A DNA stretch of 64,000 bases, taken from contig NZ_CP133264.1 of assembly GCF_030915445.1 (NCBI RefSeq), positions 2,232,001-2,296,000 on the forward strand, in the 5' to 3' direction. Shown piece by piece: positions 63,598 to 64,000 of this stretch. Positions within the stretch are counted from its first letter, which is position 1. Each line of letters opens with the position of its first letter. Position numbers and translations under genes: made by a program. Source of the stretch: Clostridium sp. OS1-26 (GTDB taxonomy: Bacteria; Bacillota; Clostridia; Clostridiales; Clostridiaceae). The notes under the pieces are model-generated. The model saw only the letters and a list, made by a program, of their open reading frames with translations. It did not search any database and was not told the origin of the DNA.

Positions 63598-64000
63598 ATG
63601 GAAAATAAAAGAATTGTAGTCGCACTTGGAGGAAACGCAATTTTATCAGAGGATGCTTCAGAAAAAGCTCAGAAAATTGCCATTAGATCTACTTGTGAAA
63701 AACTTATGAAACTTATCACTAGCGGAAATCAGCTTATAATATCACATGGTAATGGACCACAGGTTGGGAATTTACTTTTACAACAACAGGTAGCAGACTC
63801 TATAAAAAATCCTGCTATGCCTCTTGATACTTGTGGTGCTATGACTCAAGGAAGCATAGGATACTGGATGCAAAATGAGATGGGTAAAATGCTCCATGAA
63901 AATGGTATAAATAGAACAGTAGTATCACTTGTAACTCAAGTATGTGTTGACGAAAAGGATGCTGCATTTTCAAATCCATCTAAGCCTATTGGTCCTTTTT
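63598..64000 (+). CDS. arcC: Carbamate kinase, 5' part
   Basis: The gene runs off the right edge, with 134 residues visible. [36 protein letters not shown] and [17 protein letters not shown] are diagnostic of carbamate kinase. It would convert the carbamoyl phosphate made by the transcarbamylase into ATP, ammonia and CO2, like E. coli AllK (YbcF) in the fdrA-ylbE-ylbF cluster. The start follows GAGGAT by about 9 nt, and it is 26 nt after the transporter gene. Confidence 0.93.
   Translation, partial: MENKRIVVALGGNAILSEDASEKAQKIAIRSTCEKLMKLITSGNQLIISHGNGPQVGNLLLQQQVADSIKNPAMPLDTCGAMTQGSIGYWMQNEMGKMLHENGINRTVVSLVTQVCVDEKDAAFSNPSKPIGPF

Noticed and set aside
1-64000. tRNA, rRNA or prophage genes
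   Set aside because: No cloverleaf with TTCRANNC-type arms, no rRNA-like GC-rich block and no phage structural genes were noticed by eye.

Overview
The window is very AT-rich, uses strong Shine-Dalgarno sequences and many TTG/GTG starts. It carries an anaerobic (early cobalt insertion) cobalamin pathway, clostridial amino-acid fermentation genes (ortAB), and clostridial hypotheticals such as DUF3793. This points to a Clostridium-type Firmicute; the species cannot be named from the sequence alone. No rRNA, tRNA, CRISPR array, prophage or transposase was seen.

Layout. 1-2.2 kb: end of a trans-sulfuration enzyme, a cysteine-synthase-family gene and an Rrf2 regulator without Fe-S cysteines (CymR-like). 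2.4-5 kb: LemA, a TPM-domain protein and an unknown anchored protein. 5.3-7.1 kb: ortAB (2-amino-4-ketopentanoate thiolase) without the rest of the ornithine pathway. 7.3-10.9 kb: a YknXYZ/MacAB-like export system. 11-14 kb: a Nudix hydrolase, a 35-residue membrane peptide and a PAS-rich histidine kinase. 14-15.5 kb: an ECF transporter T subunit and ATPase.

15.6-40.7 kb: an adenosylcobalamin riboswitch followed by about 26 co-directional genes. They run from glutamyl-tRNA (hemA, hemL, hemB, hemC, cobA-hemD, sirC) through the corrin ring (cbiK, L, H, F, G, D, J, E, T, C, A, cobQ/cbiP) to side-chain and lower-ligand steps (cbiB, cobD, pduX, cobT, btuR), with the cobalt transporter cbiMNQ. CbiO is absent from the cluster, and cobU, cobS and cobC are not in the window.

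40.7-55.5 kb: metA, an FTR1-type permease, YitT, DUF3793, a znuA/znuCB zinc importer with a Zur-like box, a PIN-PhoH ATPase, a phosphodiester glycosidase-like protein, two membrane metalloprotease-type proteins, trmB and an internalin-like LRR protein. 55.6-64 kb: an orphan c-di-GMP-I riboswitch, then a PucR-controlled operon with a fused FdrA-YlbE protein, DUF2877, an MFS carrier and carbamate kinase. This resembles the oxamate transcarbamylase (allantoin/oxalurate) pathway.

Four patterns stand out. (1) Two roughly 240-280 nt giant hairpins flank cbiD. (2) A roughly 80-90 nt element with covarying stems sits at Shine-Dalgarno sites, with one copy nested inside another. (3) A roughly 57 bp palindrome occurs four times, three of them in the cobalamin operon. 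(4) Seven single-base deletions, mostly in homopolymers, break six otherwise intact genes, which looks like sequencing error rather than decay.
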